Notes: generated by a model not told the origin, from the sequence alone. A DNA stretch of 35,777 nucleotides from Treponema sp. UBA1747 (GCA_002315375.1 DCHR01000034.1:1-35777); one strand, 5' to 3'. Shown: positions 17,601 to 25,386, numbered from the stretch's first letter. Program-made: numbers and translations.

Positions 17601-20600
17601 AGACGTTATTTCAACTGTCGGAAAGAAGAGCTCAAAACTTGATAAATGGCAGATTGGAGGAGCTTCTACAGTTACTCTTCCAAACAAATATCCTTCAAGC
17701 AATGCTGAATACACAGCCCTCTGGGTAAATGTTGATTCGGTGAACTACACAGTAAATCACTGGTTTGAAAAACTGGGATCTTCAATCAACCCTGAAACTG
17801 AAAGCGAAGCAAACTATGCTATCGATAACTCACTGACAGAAACAAAGCAGGGATTGCCGGAAGGAACAACAGCTGCCGCATCAAAAGAAATTGCAGGCTT
17901 TACTTCACGCCCATTCACACAGACTGAAATCAATGCTGCAGGAACAACTGTTGTAAATGTTTACTACACAAGAAACGAAATCACAGTTACTCTGAAGCTT
18001 GAAGATGGAAACACAACAGGCGACTTCGCTCCTTGCTGGAACTACTCAGCATGGAAAGCAGATAAAGCAAATGTAGCAGCCGACAAGGCAAACAAAATTT
18101 TCACAGGTAAATTTGGTGCTGTCCTGGACACAGCAAGTGTTGTAAGTGGTGCCGGAAAGAAGAGTCACGGACTTTCAACATGGAATGACGGAAGTTCTGA
18201 TGTAAATCTTCCGGTAACCTTCCCAGCTTCAGACACAACATACACTGCTGTCTGGGAAGAAAGAACAAACGTAAATTACACAGTAAAACACTGGTTCGAA
18301 AAAGTTGGATCTTCAATCGACCCTTCATCTGAAAATGAAGACAATTACGAACTTAATACAACACTGGCAGAAACTGAAACTCTGACTGGAAAACCTGAAG
18401 CAACAACTGCAGCCTCTGCTAATACAATCGCAGGTTTTACCGCCCGTTCAATTACTCAGAAAGAAATCTCTGCAAACGGCGACACTGTTGTAGATGTTTA
18501 CTACGCAAGAAAAACAGTAACAGTTACTCTGAACATTGCAGAAGAAATCCCAGCCGGCGAATACAGACCTTGCTGGAACTACGCTTCATGGAAAGCAAAT
18601 AAAGCCGGTGTAACTCCTGACGTTTCTCCAAAAACTTTCACAGGAAAATATGGTGCCGTTCTGAACACAGCAACTGTGGTCAGTGGAGCTGGAAAGAAGA
18701 GTCACGACATTATTAAATGGAATGACGGAAGCGTTAATGTTAATTCACTTCCAGTAACCTTCCCTGCTTCAGACGCAGCTTACACCGCAGTCTGGGCAGA
18801 AAAAGCAAACGTAAATTACACAGTAAAACACTGGTTTGAAAAAGTTGGATCTTCTATCGACCCTGAACTTGAAAATGAAGATAACTACGAACTTAATACA
18901 ACACTTGCAGGAACTGAAACTCTGACTGGAAGACCTGAAGCCACAACTTCAGCTACTACAAAAACTGTTATAGGATTCACTGCACGTTCAATCACTCAGA
19001 AAGAAATCTCAGAAAACGGTGACACTGTTGTAAACGTTTACTACACAAGAAAAACAGTAACAGTTACTCTGAAGCTTGAAGATGGAAACACAACAGGCGA
19101 CTTCGCACCTTGCTGGAACTACGCAGCATGGAAAGCAGACAAAGCCAATGTAGCAGCCGACAAAACAAACAAAATTTTCACAGGTAAATTTGGTGCTGTC
19201 CTGGACACAGCAAGTGTTGTAAGCGGAGCCGGAAAGAAGAGTCACGTAATCGTGGGTTGGAATATTACTGGTCAATCGCTTCCTGAAACCTTCCCTGCTG
19301 CAAACGAAACATACACTGCAGTATGGGCCGAAAAAGATACTGTAAACTACACAGTAAAACACTGGTTCGAAAAAACAGGTGCTGAAATCAACCCTTCACT
19401 CGAAAACGAAGACAACTACGAACTTAATGATACACTTGCAGCAACAGAAACACTGACTGGAAGACCTGAAGCAACAACTGCAGCCGCTGCAAATACAATC
19501 GCAGGTTTCACTGCACGTCCATTCAGCCAGGTTGAAATCCTGCCTTCGGGAATGACCGTAGTAAACATTTACTACGCAAGAAAAACAGTTACAGTTACTC
19601 TGAACATTGCTGCAGAAATTACAGCCGGCGAATACAGACCTTGCTGGAACTACGCTGCATGGAAAGCCGACAAAACAAATGTAACACCAGACGTTACACC
19701 AAAAACCTTCACAGGAAAATATGGTGCTGCACTGAACACAGCAAGTGTTGTAAACGGTGCGGGCAAGAAAAGCCACGATATTATTAAGTGGAACAACGGA
19801 AGTGCTGATGTTAATTATCTTCCAACAACTTTCCCTGCTTCAGACGCAGCTTACACCGCAGTCTGGGCAGAAAAAGACCCTGTAAACTACACCGTAAAAC
19901 ACTGGTTTGAAAAACTTGGAGCATCAGTAAATCCTGCTCAGGAATCTTCAGACAACTATGCTGCTGATAACTCAATGACAGAAACAAAGCAGGGAAAGCC
20001 AGAAACCACAACTGCAGCCACTGCAAAAGTTGTAGAAGGTTTCTCTGCACGTGAAATCATTCAGGCCGAAATCTCAGAAAACGGTGACACTGTTGTAAAC
20101 GTTTACTATGCAAGAAACGAAATCACTATAACTCTCAATGTTGGTTCTGAACCTGGTGCTACTGGTGATGCAATTGCCTGCTGGAACTACGCACAGTGGA
20201 AAGCTGACAAAACAAATGTTACTCCTGATAAGGCAAATAAAACCTTCACAGGAAAGTTTGGTTCTGTATTTGATGCCAGCGCTCTGGTTGATGCAGCAGG
20301 TAAAAAAAGTTATGCAATCTCCAGCTGGAAACTTGGAAACACATATGTGTCATCACTTCCAGTTTCTTTCCCTGCAGCAAATGAAACTTACACTGCTGTC
20401 TGGACTGAAAGAGATTCTGTAAACTACACAGTTAAGCACTGGTTTGAAAAAACAGGTGATGCAATCAACCCTGCTGCAGAAACTGAAGAGAACTACTCTG
20501 TAGATGAAACAAAAACAGAAACTAAACAGGGAAAACCAGAAGCCCTGTCTTCTGCCGTTGCAAAAACAGTTTCAGGTTTCACTGCCCGTCCTATTACTCA

Positions 20601-22167
20601 GAAAGAAATTATTTCTTCAGGTTCTACTGTTGTAAATGTTTATTACGCAAGAAATTCAATCAACGTAGTCATCGATCCAGATGACGGTATCTGGAATTAC
20701 GATGCATGGAAAGCAGACAAAACTCATGTAACTGCTGATACAGCCAAGAAAACCCTTTCAGGAAAATACGGCAACACAATTTCATACGGAGACATGTTTG
20801 CTTCTCTGAAAAAAGTCGGACAGAATCAGAACGGATTCAGTCTTGTTACTGAAAGATCAGGTTCCCCGGTTTCAAAGCCAGCTGTATTCCCGGATTCAAA
20901 TGTTGAATACAAAGTTCTCTGGGTAAACAAAGCGGATGTAAACTACAAGGTTGAACACTGGTTTGAAAAACTTGGCGCCTCAATTGACCCTGCCACTGAA
21001 TCTGCAGCAAACTACTCGCTGGATACAGGCAAGACAAAAACTCTCTCAGGACGCCCTGATTACTTTACATCAGCAGTAGCTTTAGATGTTACAGGCTTCA
21101 CTGCAAAACAGATTCAGCAGAAAGAAATCTCAGAAGATGGAACAACGACTGTTCAGGTTTACTACACAAGAAATACTTACCGCGTCACATTCGATGCTAA
21201 CGGCGGCTTCTGGAATTACACAAACGGAAAGAATGATTCAGCACAGAAAGTAATCGAAGGAAAATTCGGTTCAACCTTCTCGCTTCCTGATTTAAGTGAT
21301 ATTGGTAAAACAACTTTTAACTTTGAAAACAAATGGACACTGAACGGAACCTCTGGAGATAAAATCGAAACCGTTTCGCTTCCAACAACAATTCCTTCAG
21401 AGGACAAAACTTACTATGCAGTCTGGACACTGGGCGACGGTATCCGTTATACAATTCAGCATTCTACCCAGGATCTGGACGACGAAGAAAACTACACTGT
21501 AAAAGAAACTGTAACCGGTGCCGGCGTAAAGGAAACACTTACCGAAGCAACAGCAATTACAATTCCTGGCTTCACAGTAGTTCTCCCGATTTCACAGCAG
21601 ACAATCCAGGCTGACGGTTCAACTGTAGTAACAGTAAAATACACAAGAAACTCCTACAAGTTCATTTTCGATGCCAACGGCGGTTCAATCGCCAGCGGTG
21701 CTGAAGTAACAGGAAAATTTGGTTCTGCATTTAATCCGGCCTCTACTCCGGTTCCAACAAAGTCGGGATGGACTTTTGCCGGATGGAAAGATGCTGAAGG
21801 AAACCTCCTTTCTAAACAACTGACCGGACAGAACTACGATGAACCGAACAACAAGACCTTCACAGCTTACTGGCTTTCTACTGCTACTGCAGGTGGAGTT
21901 TCAATGTTCTCGGATATTACACTGACCAAAGTTCAGGATGATGAAAAAGTAACCTGCACAGTTACACTGCCTGCAAACTATGATCAGGAAAACTGGACCT
22001 ACAAATGGTACATCGATGGTGTTTACGTTTCTGACCGTGCAAAGTTTGAAATGACAAACGATGAAATCAAAGCTGATATCGGAAAAGGCATTCACACAGT
22101 TACTGTTAAGGCAGTACTGAATAACAGTTCAGTCTTCACAAAACAGGTAACCATTAGGATCAACTAG
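11686..22167 (+). CDS. giant tandem-repeat surface lipoprotein (MucBP/InlB-B-like units)
   Basis: 3493 residues (about 380 kDa), SD AAGGAGG before the ATG, lipobox LTAC (Cys21). After a short lead, about 19 units follow, opening at nucleotides 11794, ~12346, ~12904, 13492, 14002, 14536, 15073, 15631, 16150, 16684, 17215, 17746, 18277, 18817, 19348, 19888, 20425, 20944 and ~21448. The period is mostly 531-540 nt (177-180 residues). Each unit has two halves: a MucBP-like half (YTVKHWFEK, then GFTARPITQKEI, TVVNVYYTRN) and an InlB-B-like half (ITVTLNI, ACWNYAAWKADK, KTFTGKYG, GKKS, LPATFPA, YTAVW). First and last units are diverged; the end has a classic FDANGG unit and a 90-residue beta-rich cap (YKWYIDGVYVS). 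No LPXTG. A long, probably extended, surface adhesin or spacer; binding partners unknown. Confidence 0.85.
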   Translation: MKRTKFFTSIISAACLSLTACSAFISDINKLTYETEYTVKHFFEQAAEYNAEGLQTNLNSDGSLVYKINDDYTETKKANSGDQTKAAAKLVDGFTSQPVTQAEVKKDGSTEITIFYKRNSYTVNFNTKGGAWDYLIPEDNPSATTNTDGSIKYFTRKYGSAMPEPDTSRLGKRFSNFTGWTQNTGASDSDENPVIGLPEKIGAQNYDFYAVWENNGGTPWKVSYLFESPDSTDSADYEHYQSQTFAPDEEHRADPYEMTNVRFETEENTDYVIAKTFEGFSLAKDIQQQSVKPDGSTVVNVYFKRSEYSIILNPGKNKTDDACWNYQNYKYNSVEKDLSPKIISAKYGAAIDWDKYDLSDAGVKSCEFNGWIYSDSSKGNEILSLPETMPLGGEGFTATWKELTVKYNVQHLFEKTGSKDSSLEENFEAKDSFETEEKEGLFETLTEAVALNSEDTPGFTAVPVTQKEIEKAQTDENGDPVYTTVKVFYTRNSTTITLDIGCPENPTEEDIACWNYSQWKTNKSSITPDTINKTFTGKFEERFDPADQLASSGKKSSAIKKWLVKDADTSKRKQVYLDSLPATFPAADTTYVAVWGKTDKANYTVHCWFEKTNSVDSSVYTEENYEYNSALDQTIQGYPEATTEAVAESVEGFTACPVIQKEIVSSGTTVVDIYYTRNVVSVTLDISSENDATNPACWNYAEWKADQDFTIPDTEAKIFTGKYGTKLDVSAAVRNAGKLSHYISGWNSELPETFPSADATFTAVWTERENVSYTVNHWFEKLGSSINPAEENETNYALDESKTETMQGKPETFTAGEENLVEGFSANPITQKEIALDGSTVVDIYYTRNLIAVTLDLGSDSGSTPCWNYAAWKADPENVEPDTTQKTLRGKFGSDLITSTILSTAGKKSSSLEKWQIGNIDGNYTETLPDKFPDSNITFTAIWNEMPDAIYTVKHWFEKLGEGIDASAENESNYSVDNSMTETLSGKPEDATAASANEVSGFTVKPFSQEEILSSGETVVDIYYTRNEITVTLKIDSAENADTENRACWNYSQWKSNKAGIPQDTADKVLTGKFGSILDTSSVILDAGKKSSALEKWHTGTGFITSLPETFPSSDTTYTAVWNNKANVNYTVKHWFEKTGAAINPSLENEDNYSVDDSLTDSLSGKPEATTAALAKVVAGFTARPITQEEILPSGETVVDVFYARNQITVTLYIEDPAYEGSNKACWNYAQWKNDKTHVTPDRAAKTFTGKFEERFDATAQLAPSGKQSSGISKWQVTGSSSSAQDSVYIETLPGTFPATDTTYTAVWAEMDKVNYTVHCWFEKTDIADATEQNDTNYELKEEYNRTSQGLPEGTTSVTAETVTGFTASPITQKEIVSSGTTVVDVYYTRNPVSIIMNPGLSSADAPACWNYAAWKNGTESADTGSKTIAGKFGNSFKASSLVASLGKKSSDLEKWQTGSEYVTSLPEKFPLSDVTYTAIWTDKTSVNYTVKHWFEKLGDSIDPSVESEDNYVLDGSRTVTLSGKPETTTAASAVNNIPGFTARPFNQVEILPEETVVNIYYSRNEITITLNIEEAGAAGDDRACWNYAAWKADKAHVTADVAPKTFTGKYGAALNTTGVVSGAGKKSSRLEKWQTGSASTVSLPNTYPAGSTEYTAVWVNVDSVDYTVQHWFEKTGDSINPSVETPENYFVNNSMTETKQGLPEGTTAAESKIVAGFTASPITQAEINSSGTTVVNVYYTRNEITITLNIEETGSAGENKACWNYAAWKADKANITADVTPKTFTGKYGTTLNTASVISGAGKKSHSISTWNDGNANGPVPATFPAEDTTYTAVWEERTNVNYTVKHWFEKESSIDPETESEANYVLDGSRTVTLSGKPETTTAASAVNNIPGFTARPFNQVEILPEETVVNIYYSRNEITITLNIEEAGAAGDDRACWNYAAWKADKAHVTPDVAPKTFTGKYGTTLNTEDVISTVGKKSSKLDKWQIGGASTVTLPNKYPSSNAEYTALWVNVDSVNYTVNHWFEKLGSSINPETESEANYAIDNSLTETKQGLPEGTTAAASKEIAGFTSRPFTQTEINAAGTTVVNVYYTRNEITVTLKLEDGNTTGDFAPCWNYSAWKADKANVAADKANKIFTGKFGAVLDTASVVSGAGKKSHGLSTWNDGSSDVNLPVTFPASDTTYTAVWEERTNVNYTVKHWFEKVGSSIDPSSENEDNYELNTTLAETETLTGKPEATTAASANTIAGFTARSITQKEISANGDTVVDVYYARKTVTVTLNIAEEIPAGEYRPCWNYASWKANKAGVTPDVSPKTFTGKYGAVLNTATVVSGAGKKSHDIIKWNDGSVNVNSLPVTFPASDAAYTAVWAEKANVNYTVKHWFEKVGSSIDPELENEDNYELNTTLAGTETLTGRPEATTSATTKTVIGFTARSITQKEISENGDTVVNVYYTRKTVTVTLKLEDGNTTGDFAPCWNYAAWKADKANVAADKTNKIFTGKFGAVLDTASVVSGAGKKSHVIVGWNITGQSLPETFPAANETYTAVWAEKDTVNYTVKHWFEKTGAEINPSLENEDNYELNDTLAATETLTGRPEATTAAAANTIAGFTARPFSQVEILPSGMTVVNIYYARKTVTVTLNIAAEITAGEYRPCWNYAAWKADKTNVTPDVTPKTFTGKYGAALNTASVVNGAGKKSHDIIKWNNGSADVNYLPTTFPASDAAYTAVWAEKDPVNYTVKHWFEKLGASVNPAQESSDNYAADNSMTETKQGKPETTTAATAKVVEGFSAREIIQAEISENGDTVVNVYYARNEITITLNVGSEPGATGDAIACWNYAQWKADKTNVTPDKANKTFTGKFGSVFDASALVDAAGKKSYAISSWKLGNTYVSSLPVSFPAANETYTAVWTERDSVNYTVKHWFEKTGDAINPAAETEENYSVDETKTETKQGKPEALSSAVAKTVSGFTARPITQKEIISSGSTVVNVYYARNSINVVIDPDDGIWNYDAWKADKTHVTADTAKKTLSGKYGNTISYGDMFASLKKVGQNQNGFSLVTERSGSPVSKPAVFPDSNVEYKVLWVNKADVNYKVEHWFEKLGASIDPATESAANYSLDTGKTKTLSGRPDYFTSAVALDVTGFTAKQIQQKEISEDGTTTVQVYYTRNTYRVTFDANGGFWNYTNGKNDSAQKVIEGKFGSTFSLPDLSDIGKTTFNFENKWTLNGTSGDKIETVSLPTTIPSEDKTYYAVWTLGDGIRYTIQHSTQDLDDEENYTVKETVTGAGVKETLTEATAITIPGFTVVLPISQQTIQADGSTVVTVKYTRNSYKFIFDANGGSIASGAEVTGKFGSAFNPASTPVPTKSGWTFAGWKDAEGNLLSKQLTGQNYDEPNNKTFTAYWLSTATAGGVSMFSDITLTKVQDDEKVTCTVTLPANYDQENWTYKWYIDGVYVSDRAKFEMTNDEIKADIGKGIHTVTVKAVLNNSSVFTKQVTIRIN
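16219..17560 (+). repeat. near-identical two-unit internal duplication (offset 1062 bp)
   Basis: About 280 bp starting at 16219 (TATGTTCTGGATGGAAGCCG) recurs almost unchanged at 17281, an offset of exactly two 531-bp units, while the unit in between is more diverged. A similar relation links 17995 onward with 19072 onward (offset 1077). This fits recent duplication or gene conversion in two-unit steps. Confidence 0.75.
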
Positions 22168-22185
22168 TCTGACAGAAGGAGATTT

Positions 22186-22806
22186 ATGAAAATGAAAAAG
22201 AAATTATTTTTTGTACTTATATTACTGGCAGCTTTCTCTGCTTCAATTTTCGCACAGGAAGAAGATTACGATATCGATCCTGAATTCTCGTATACACCTG
22301 GTTTCGAAATTGTAAATAACAGACTTGGATTCTACGGCGAGTTTTCTCCTGTAATCGGATCCTTCCAGGAACTTGTTACAGGAAACTACGGTGGAGGAAT
22401 TACCGCCGAAGCTGAATTATTCAAATATTTTGGAGCAGGTGTCAAAATCGGAGGCAATTACAATCCTCTCAAAACAGAAAAACTTTCCTCTGTATGGAAC
22501 CTGGAAACAGCCCTGAGCCTTCACGTAAGAATTCCTTTGTTCGCCGAAGGCATCTACTTCCAGCCTGAGTTCGACTATGGAGTATTCATTTATTTCCCTA
22601 CGATCGCACCTGGCTATTCGGGAAAACTGAATCCATGTTACGTAGACCAGATGCTTCAGATTGGAACAGCACTCCGCATCGGCTCTCCAAAATTCCTTGG
22701 GGGCAAAGTCGAACTGGACCTTTGCCCGCTCTACACCTTCTCTCCTGAACAGGGAGAAATGAACAGCTTCATCGGCGGACGCGCAGGCATCTACATAAAA
22801 ATGTAA
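22186..22806 (+). CDS. small outer-membrane beta-barrel-like protein
   Basis: 206 residues, SD AGGAGA with a five-base gap, 18 bp after the giant gene. Signal peptide MKMKKKLFFVLILLAAFSAS with cleavage likely after Ala23 (IFAQ). The mature protein alternates hydrophobic and polar residues with many Gly and aromatics (NRLGFYGEFSPVIG, YFGAGVKIGGNY, LETALSLHVRIPLF, GIYFQPEFDYGVFIYFP) and ends GGRAGIYIKM, typical of an eight-strand or so barrel with a C-terminal strand. No specific family recognised. As the last gene of the operon it could anchor, export or shield the two large lipoproteins; that is inference from position. Confidence 0.7.
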   Translation: MKMKKKLFFVLILLAAFSASIFAQEEDYDIDPEFSYTPGFEIVNNRLGFYGEFSPVIGSFQELVTGNYGGGITAEAELFKYFGAGVKIGGNYNPLKTEKLSSVWNLETALSLHVRIPLFAEGIYFQPEFDYGVFIYFPTIAPGYSGKLNPCYVDQMLQIGTALRIGSPKFLGGKVELDLCPLYTFSPEQGEMNSFIGGRAGIYIKM

Positions 22807-22847
22807 ATTAATGTTGTGGTGATTTCGACAAACTCAATCACCATAAA

Positions 22848-22880
22848 AAAAAGGGGGATCGCTTCCCCCTTTTTTATTTA
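22848..22880. terminator. bidirectional terminator between convergent genes
   Basis: A-run, GGGGGA stem, short TCGCT-type loop, TCCCCC and a T-run. It lies between the plus-strand barrel gene and the minus-strand cyclase-like gene and can serve both. Just upstream (22813-22842) is a GGTGA/TCACC hairpin around TTTCGACAAACTCAA, related to the intergenic palindrome at 33653-33676. Confidence 0.85.
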
Positions 22881-22894
22881 ACTTTAAGTCCGGT

Positions 22895-23608
22895 TTATTT
22901 TACACTTTGCAGGACGGTGATGTTTCGCTTTTTACCGTGCTTGTCAGGAACCTGACTGAAAGTCACAACCCTTTCACATTGCTTCTCAAAATTTAATATC
23001 ACATTTTTGAATGCATCACTTAAATACAGACTGTTTCTGGAATACAATTTTGAACTTTCCACAGAGGAGTCTAGGTTTTCTTCCATAAAATTTTCTTCAA
23101 GAGCTTTCTGTCCGTAAGCAAGAATCCTTGCCGCTTCGTTCATTCCTTCACCGATAAAATTCAGATGCTTTGCCATATCAATGAATGGAACAACATTTCC
23201 GATTTCTGCAGAAACTCTCAGGCTTCTTGGATTCTCAGAATCTTTTTGTAACACCTTGTATCGTGCTATCAGTTCAATCAAAAAATTCAATGCAACTTCA
23301 GGATTACAATCTTCCGCGATGATGTAACAGCCGTCCCCAGTGGGAATAAAATGCACAATATTTATCTGCTTTGAAAAATCCAGCTTATTGGCAATAAGCT
23401 GGGAAATAAGAAATTTCTGGAAAAAATAAATATCATAAACCTGCTGACGGGTTGAACTTTTTGAAAAACCTACAATATCTATCAGAATAATCAGCATTCG
23501 CTTTTCCGGAATTTCTGCCAGCGGATTTGGGAGATCTTTTGGGATATTCAAAAATCTTGCTGGTCCATGTTCCAGAGCTTTCTGATGCAGTTCATTAAAA
23601 TCAAGCAT
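22895..23608 (-). CDS. stand-alone class III nucleotide-cyclase-like protein
   Basis: 237 residues, SD AGGGG before the ATG. It has the order of class III cyclase landmarks: LIDIVGFSKSS near residue 42 (first metal Asp), PTGDGCYII near 91 (second metal Asp), and FIGEGMNEAARIL near 151 with the Asn and Arg expected to act on the transition state. The Lys that selects adenine three residues before GD in KTIGDE-type enzymes is not present (Ile there), so substrate or activity is uncertain. No sensor domain and no membrane segment. It is 15 bp downstream of a transglutaminase-like lipoprotein, probably in one transcript; how the two cooperate is not evident. Confidence 0.68.
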   Translation of the reverse strand: MLDFNELHQKALEHGPARFLNIPKDLPNPLAEIPEKRMLIILIDIVGFSKSSTRQQVYDIYFFQKFLISQLIANKLDFSKQINIVHFIPTGDGCYIIAEDCNPEVALNFLIELIARYKVLQKDSENPRSLRVSAEIGNVVPFIDMAKHLNFIGEGMNEAARILAYGQKALEENFMEENLDSSVESSKLYSRNSLYLSDAFKNVILNFEKQCERVVTFSQVPDKHGKKRNITVLQSVK

Positions 23609-23623
23609 TTCATTCCCCTTATT

Positions 23624-25066
23624 TTACTGATAGTTTAATGTACCGATAATTCCGTAATTCCAGGAAATTGTGGATGCCTTTGTTTCCAAAGACATATTAT
23701 AAAGCCCGAATTTCTTTAAGTTAATTTTTACTCTTGTTCCGTAAACTTCACTTGTTGCCTTAAAACAATCTGATGCAGGTGTATATCCATAAGCAAGATC
23801 AAATTTAAATTTTACATCTTTTTCGTGATTGAAACGTAAAATAAATTCTCCATTTGCTGAATTAAAGCTTTCAATTTCGAGACCCCATCTCTTAAAATCT
23901 CTCGGCTTAAAATTCGGAACAAAAACAATATCTTCTTTTGAAAAAGGTTTTTCCAGAAGCTGGTATTCTTCCCGTTCAGGGTAATGTGAATAAATCATCT
24001 GGTCAGGGTAAGCAAAGAGATAACTTGTTTCATAAGACTGAACACTTTTGTATCCATCCATATAACCAGAATCCCAGGTACAATCTATCAAATACCAGCC
24101 TCCGTCAAGGAGCACTATATTCCAGTCATGATTCGTTTTTGTATCCAAAGATTCCGGATTGAAACCTACACCTTTGGCAAATCCGGCAACAACAATACAC
24201 GGAATATGAAGCTCATCACAGAATGCCTTGTAAACGCTGGCATATCCGGCACAAACCGATTTTCCTGTTTTAAGAACGCTTTTATAACCCTGGTCAGGAA
24301 TCTTTCCTTTCCAGTAATTGTCTGCATCATACTCAAGAATCAATGCAACCACATCATGTGCCAGCTTTGCTTTATCAAAAATATCTTCTGATCTGTTTTT
24401 TATCTCTCCGGAAACTACCTTTATATATTCATCAGGTTTTGATTTCTGAAGTTTTTTCATTTCCTTTTTGTTTACTAATTCCTTTATGTAACTATCCGGA
24501 TTTGAATCCTTATATTTTTGAACATGATCATAATTTGCAGGCCCCTTGAAAACAGGCCGTTCATAAACTTCTTTCCGTTTCTCTTCATATTCCGAAATGG
24601 ATTTTTCAAAATCAAAATTTTGATAACTATCTTCACCAATTACCCAGTGAATTTCACGTGTTCCAAGATTCACAACTTTTTCATAGGACGCACTAAAATC
24701 GTAAGGCCAGGTAAAGGTCCATATACTATCCGGATACTGGGGGAAAGGAGCAAACTCAACTTTCAGGATAGTATATGAATTGAACATTTTCAGATTATCG
24801 AAATAATAAAATCCATCCTTATCGGTCCAGACATAACTGGTCTTATTAGTTTTATTGTCTCGAAGAACAACCTTCACATGAGATTTGTGAACCCCGTTTA
24901 TCTCAGGGTACTGCTCATTTTTTTCCATCACAACCGAAATATTACCAAAAGCAGAACACCTTTCTTCCTGAGGAATTTCTTCCTTACCCGTAGTAACACA
25001 ACCAGATAAAATAATAGAAACCAAAACCGAAATAAAAACAAAACGAATTGAATTAAATTTTTTCAT
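23624..25066 (-). CDS. transglutaminase-like (kyphoscoliosis-type) lipoprotein
   Basis: 480 residues with lipobox LSGC (Cys23). The N-terminal 150 residues include a carboxypeptidase-regulatory-like beta domain (VKVVLRDNKTNKTSYVWTDK, then GFYYFDNLKMF). A Lys/Glu-rich helical stretch (about 155-235) precedes the transglutaminase-like core with the full triad order: Cys272 in SVCAGYASVYKAF, His313 in TNHDWN and Asp328 in LIDCTWD. Such domains in bacteria are usually cysteine proteases or cross-linking enzymes; the substrate is unknown. The C-terminal 120 residues are beta-rich (KRWGLEIESF, VKINLKKFGLYNM). Anchored in the periplasm or at the surface. Followed 15 bp later by the cyclase-like gene. 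No clear SD. Confidence 0.82.
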   Translation of the reverse strand: MKKFNSIRFVFISVLVSIILSGCVTTGKEEIPQEERCSAFGNISVVMEKNEQYPEINGVHKSHVKVVLRDNKTNKTSYVWTDKDGFYYFDNLKMFNSYTILKVEFAPFPQYPDSIWTFTWPYDFSASYEKVVNLGTREIHWVIGEDSYQNFDFEKSISEYEEKRKEVYERPVFKGPANYDHVQKYKDSNPDSYIKELVNKKEMKKLQKSKPDEYIKVVSGEIKNRSEDIFDKAKLAHDVVALILEYDADNYWKGKIPDQGYKSVLKTGKSVCAGYASVYKAFCDELHIPCIVVAGFAKGVGFNPESLDTKTNHDWNIVLLDGGWYLIDCTWDSGYMDGYKSVQSYETSYLFAYPDQMIYSHYPEREEYQLLEKPFSKEDIVFVPNFKPRDFKRWGLEIESFNSANGEFILRFNHEKDVKFKFDLAYGYTPASDCFKATSEVYGTRVKINLKKFGLYNMSLETKASTISWNYGIIGTLNYQ

Positions 25067-25120
25067 ACTTTTATTTTAACCCAAAGGCTGACTTTTTTCG
25101 ATATTCTTATCTGGTTCTTT

Positions 25121-25282
25121 CTATCCCCAAACTTCTTCGGCGATTTCTTTAACCAGGCGGATTTTTGCCCACTGTTCTTCTTCAGTAAGCTTGTTACCAA
25201 TCTGACATGGAGGCCATCGCAAAGTATATCTAAATCTATAACCCAGTTCTTTCCTGGCATCCTGATATTCTGAAGGGCTGAA
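25121..25282 (-). pseudogene. C-terminal remnant of an unidentified protein
   Basis: The minus-strand frame ending in TAG at 25121-25123 reads YTFSPSEYQDARKELGYRF, RYTLRWPPCQIGNKL, TEEEQWAKIRLVKEIAEEVW. This is protein-like, with a proper amphipathic helix at the end, but it has no start codon: upstream the frame runs into the GC-rich intergenic repeat at 25290. A different frame offers a 65-residue ATG reading (25063-25260) that is Lys/Leu-rich and less protein-like. I read this as the tail of a gene cut by the repeat. Family unknown. Confidence 0.45.
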
Positions 25283-25289
25283 TGTGTAA

Positions 25290-25367
25290 GGGGGAAGTCT
25301 CCCCCTGCGGCCGCACGTTGTTACGGCCTACCCTCTCTGCGGGCCTCAAGCGCCGGCCCGCAACGCC
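25290..25367. repeat. GC-rich intergenic repeat, copy 2
   Basis: GGGGGAAGTCTCCCCC followed by GCGGCCGCACG, CCTACCCTCTCTGCGGGCC and GCCGGCCCGCAACGCC, in the same order as copy 1 at 2139-2243. It separates the C-terminal gene remnant from the hsdR stop codon. Confidence 0.75.
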
Positions 25368-25386
25368 GGGGCTGAAACTTTCTATT

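Noticed and set aside
10315..21407. Many antisense and out-of-frame ORFs of 60-126 codons across the lectin and giant genes
   Set aside because: They recur with the repeat pattern, lack SDs, and are low-complexity shadows of the real frame.
11686..22167. Regular 531-540 bp repeats that might suggest a CRISPR-like or satellite array
   Set aside because: The period is far too long for CRISPR, units are in one continuous reading frame and differ at the amino-acid level, so it is a coding tandem repeat.
11686..22167. Sortase-anchored surface protein
   Set aside because: There is no LPXTG or C-terminal membrane anchor; the N-terminal lipobox explains anchoring.
25063..25260. 65-codon ATG ORF on the minus strand
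   Set aside because: Lys/Leu-rich, no SD, and it overlaps a more protein-like frame that ends at 25121; I favour the latter as a gene remnant.
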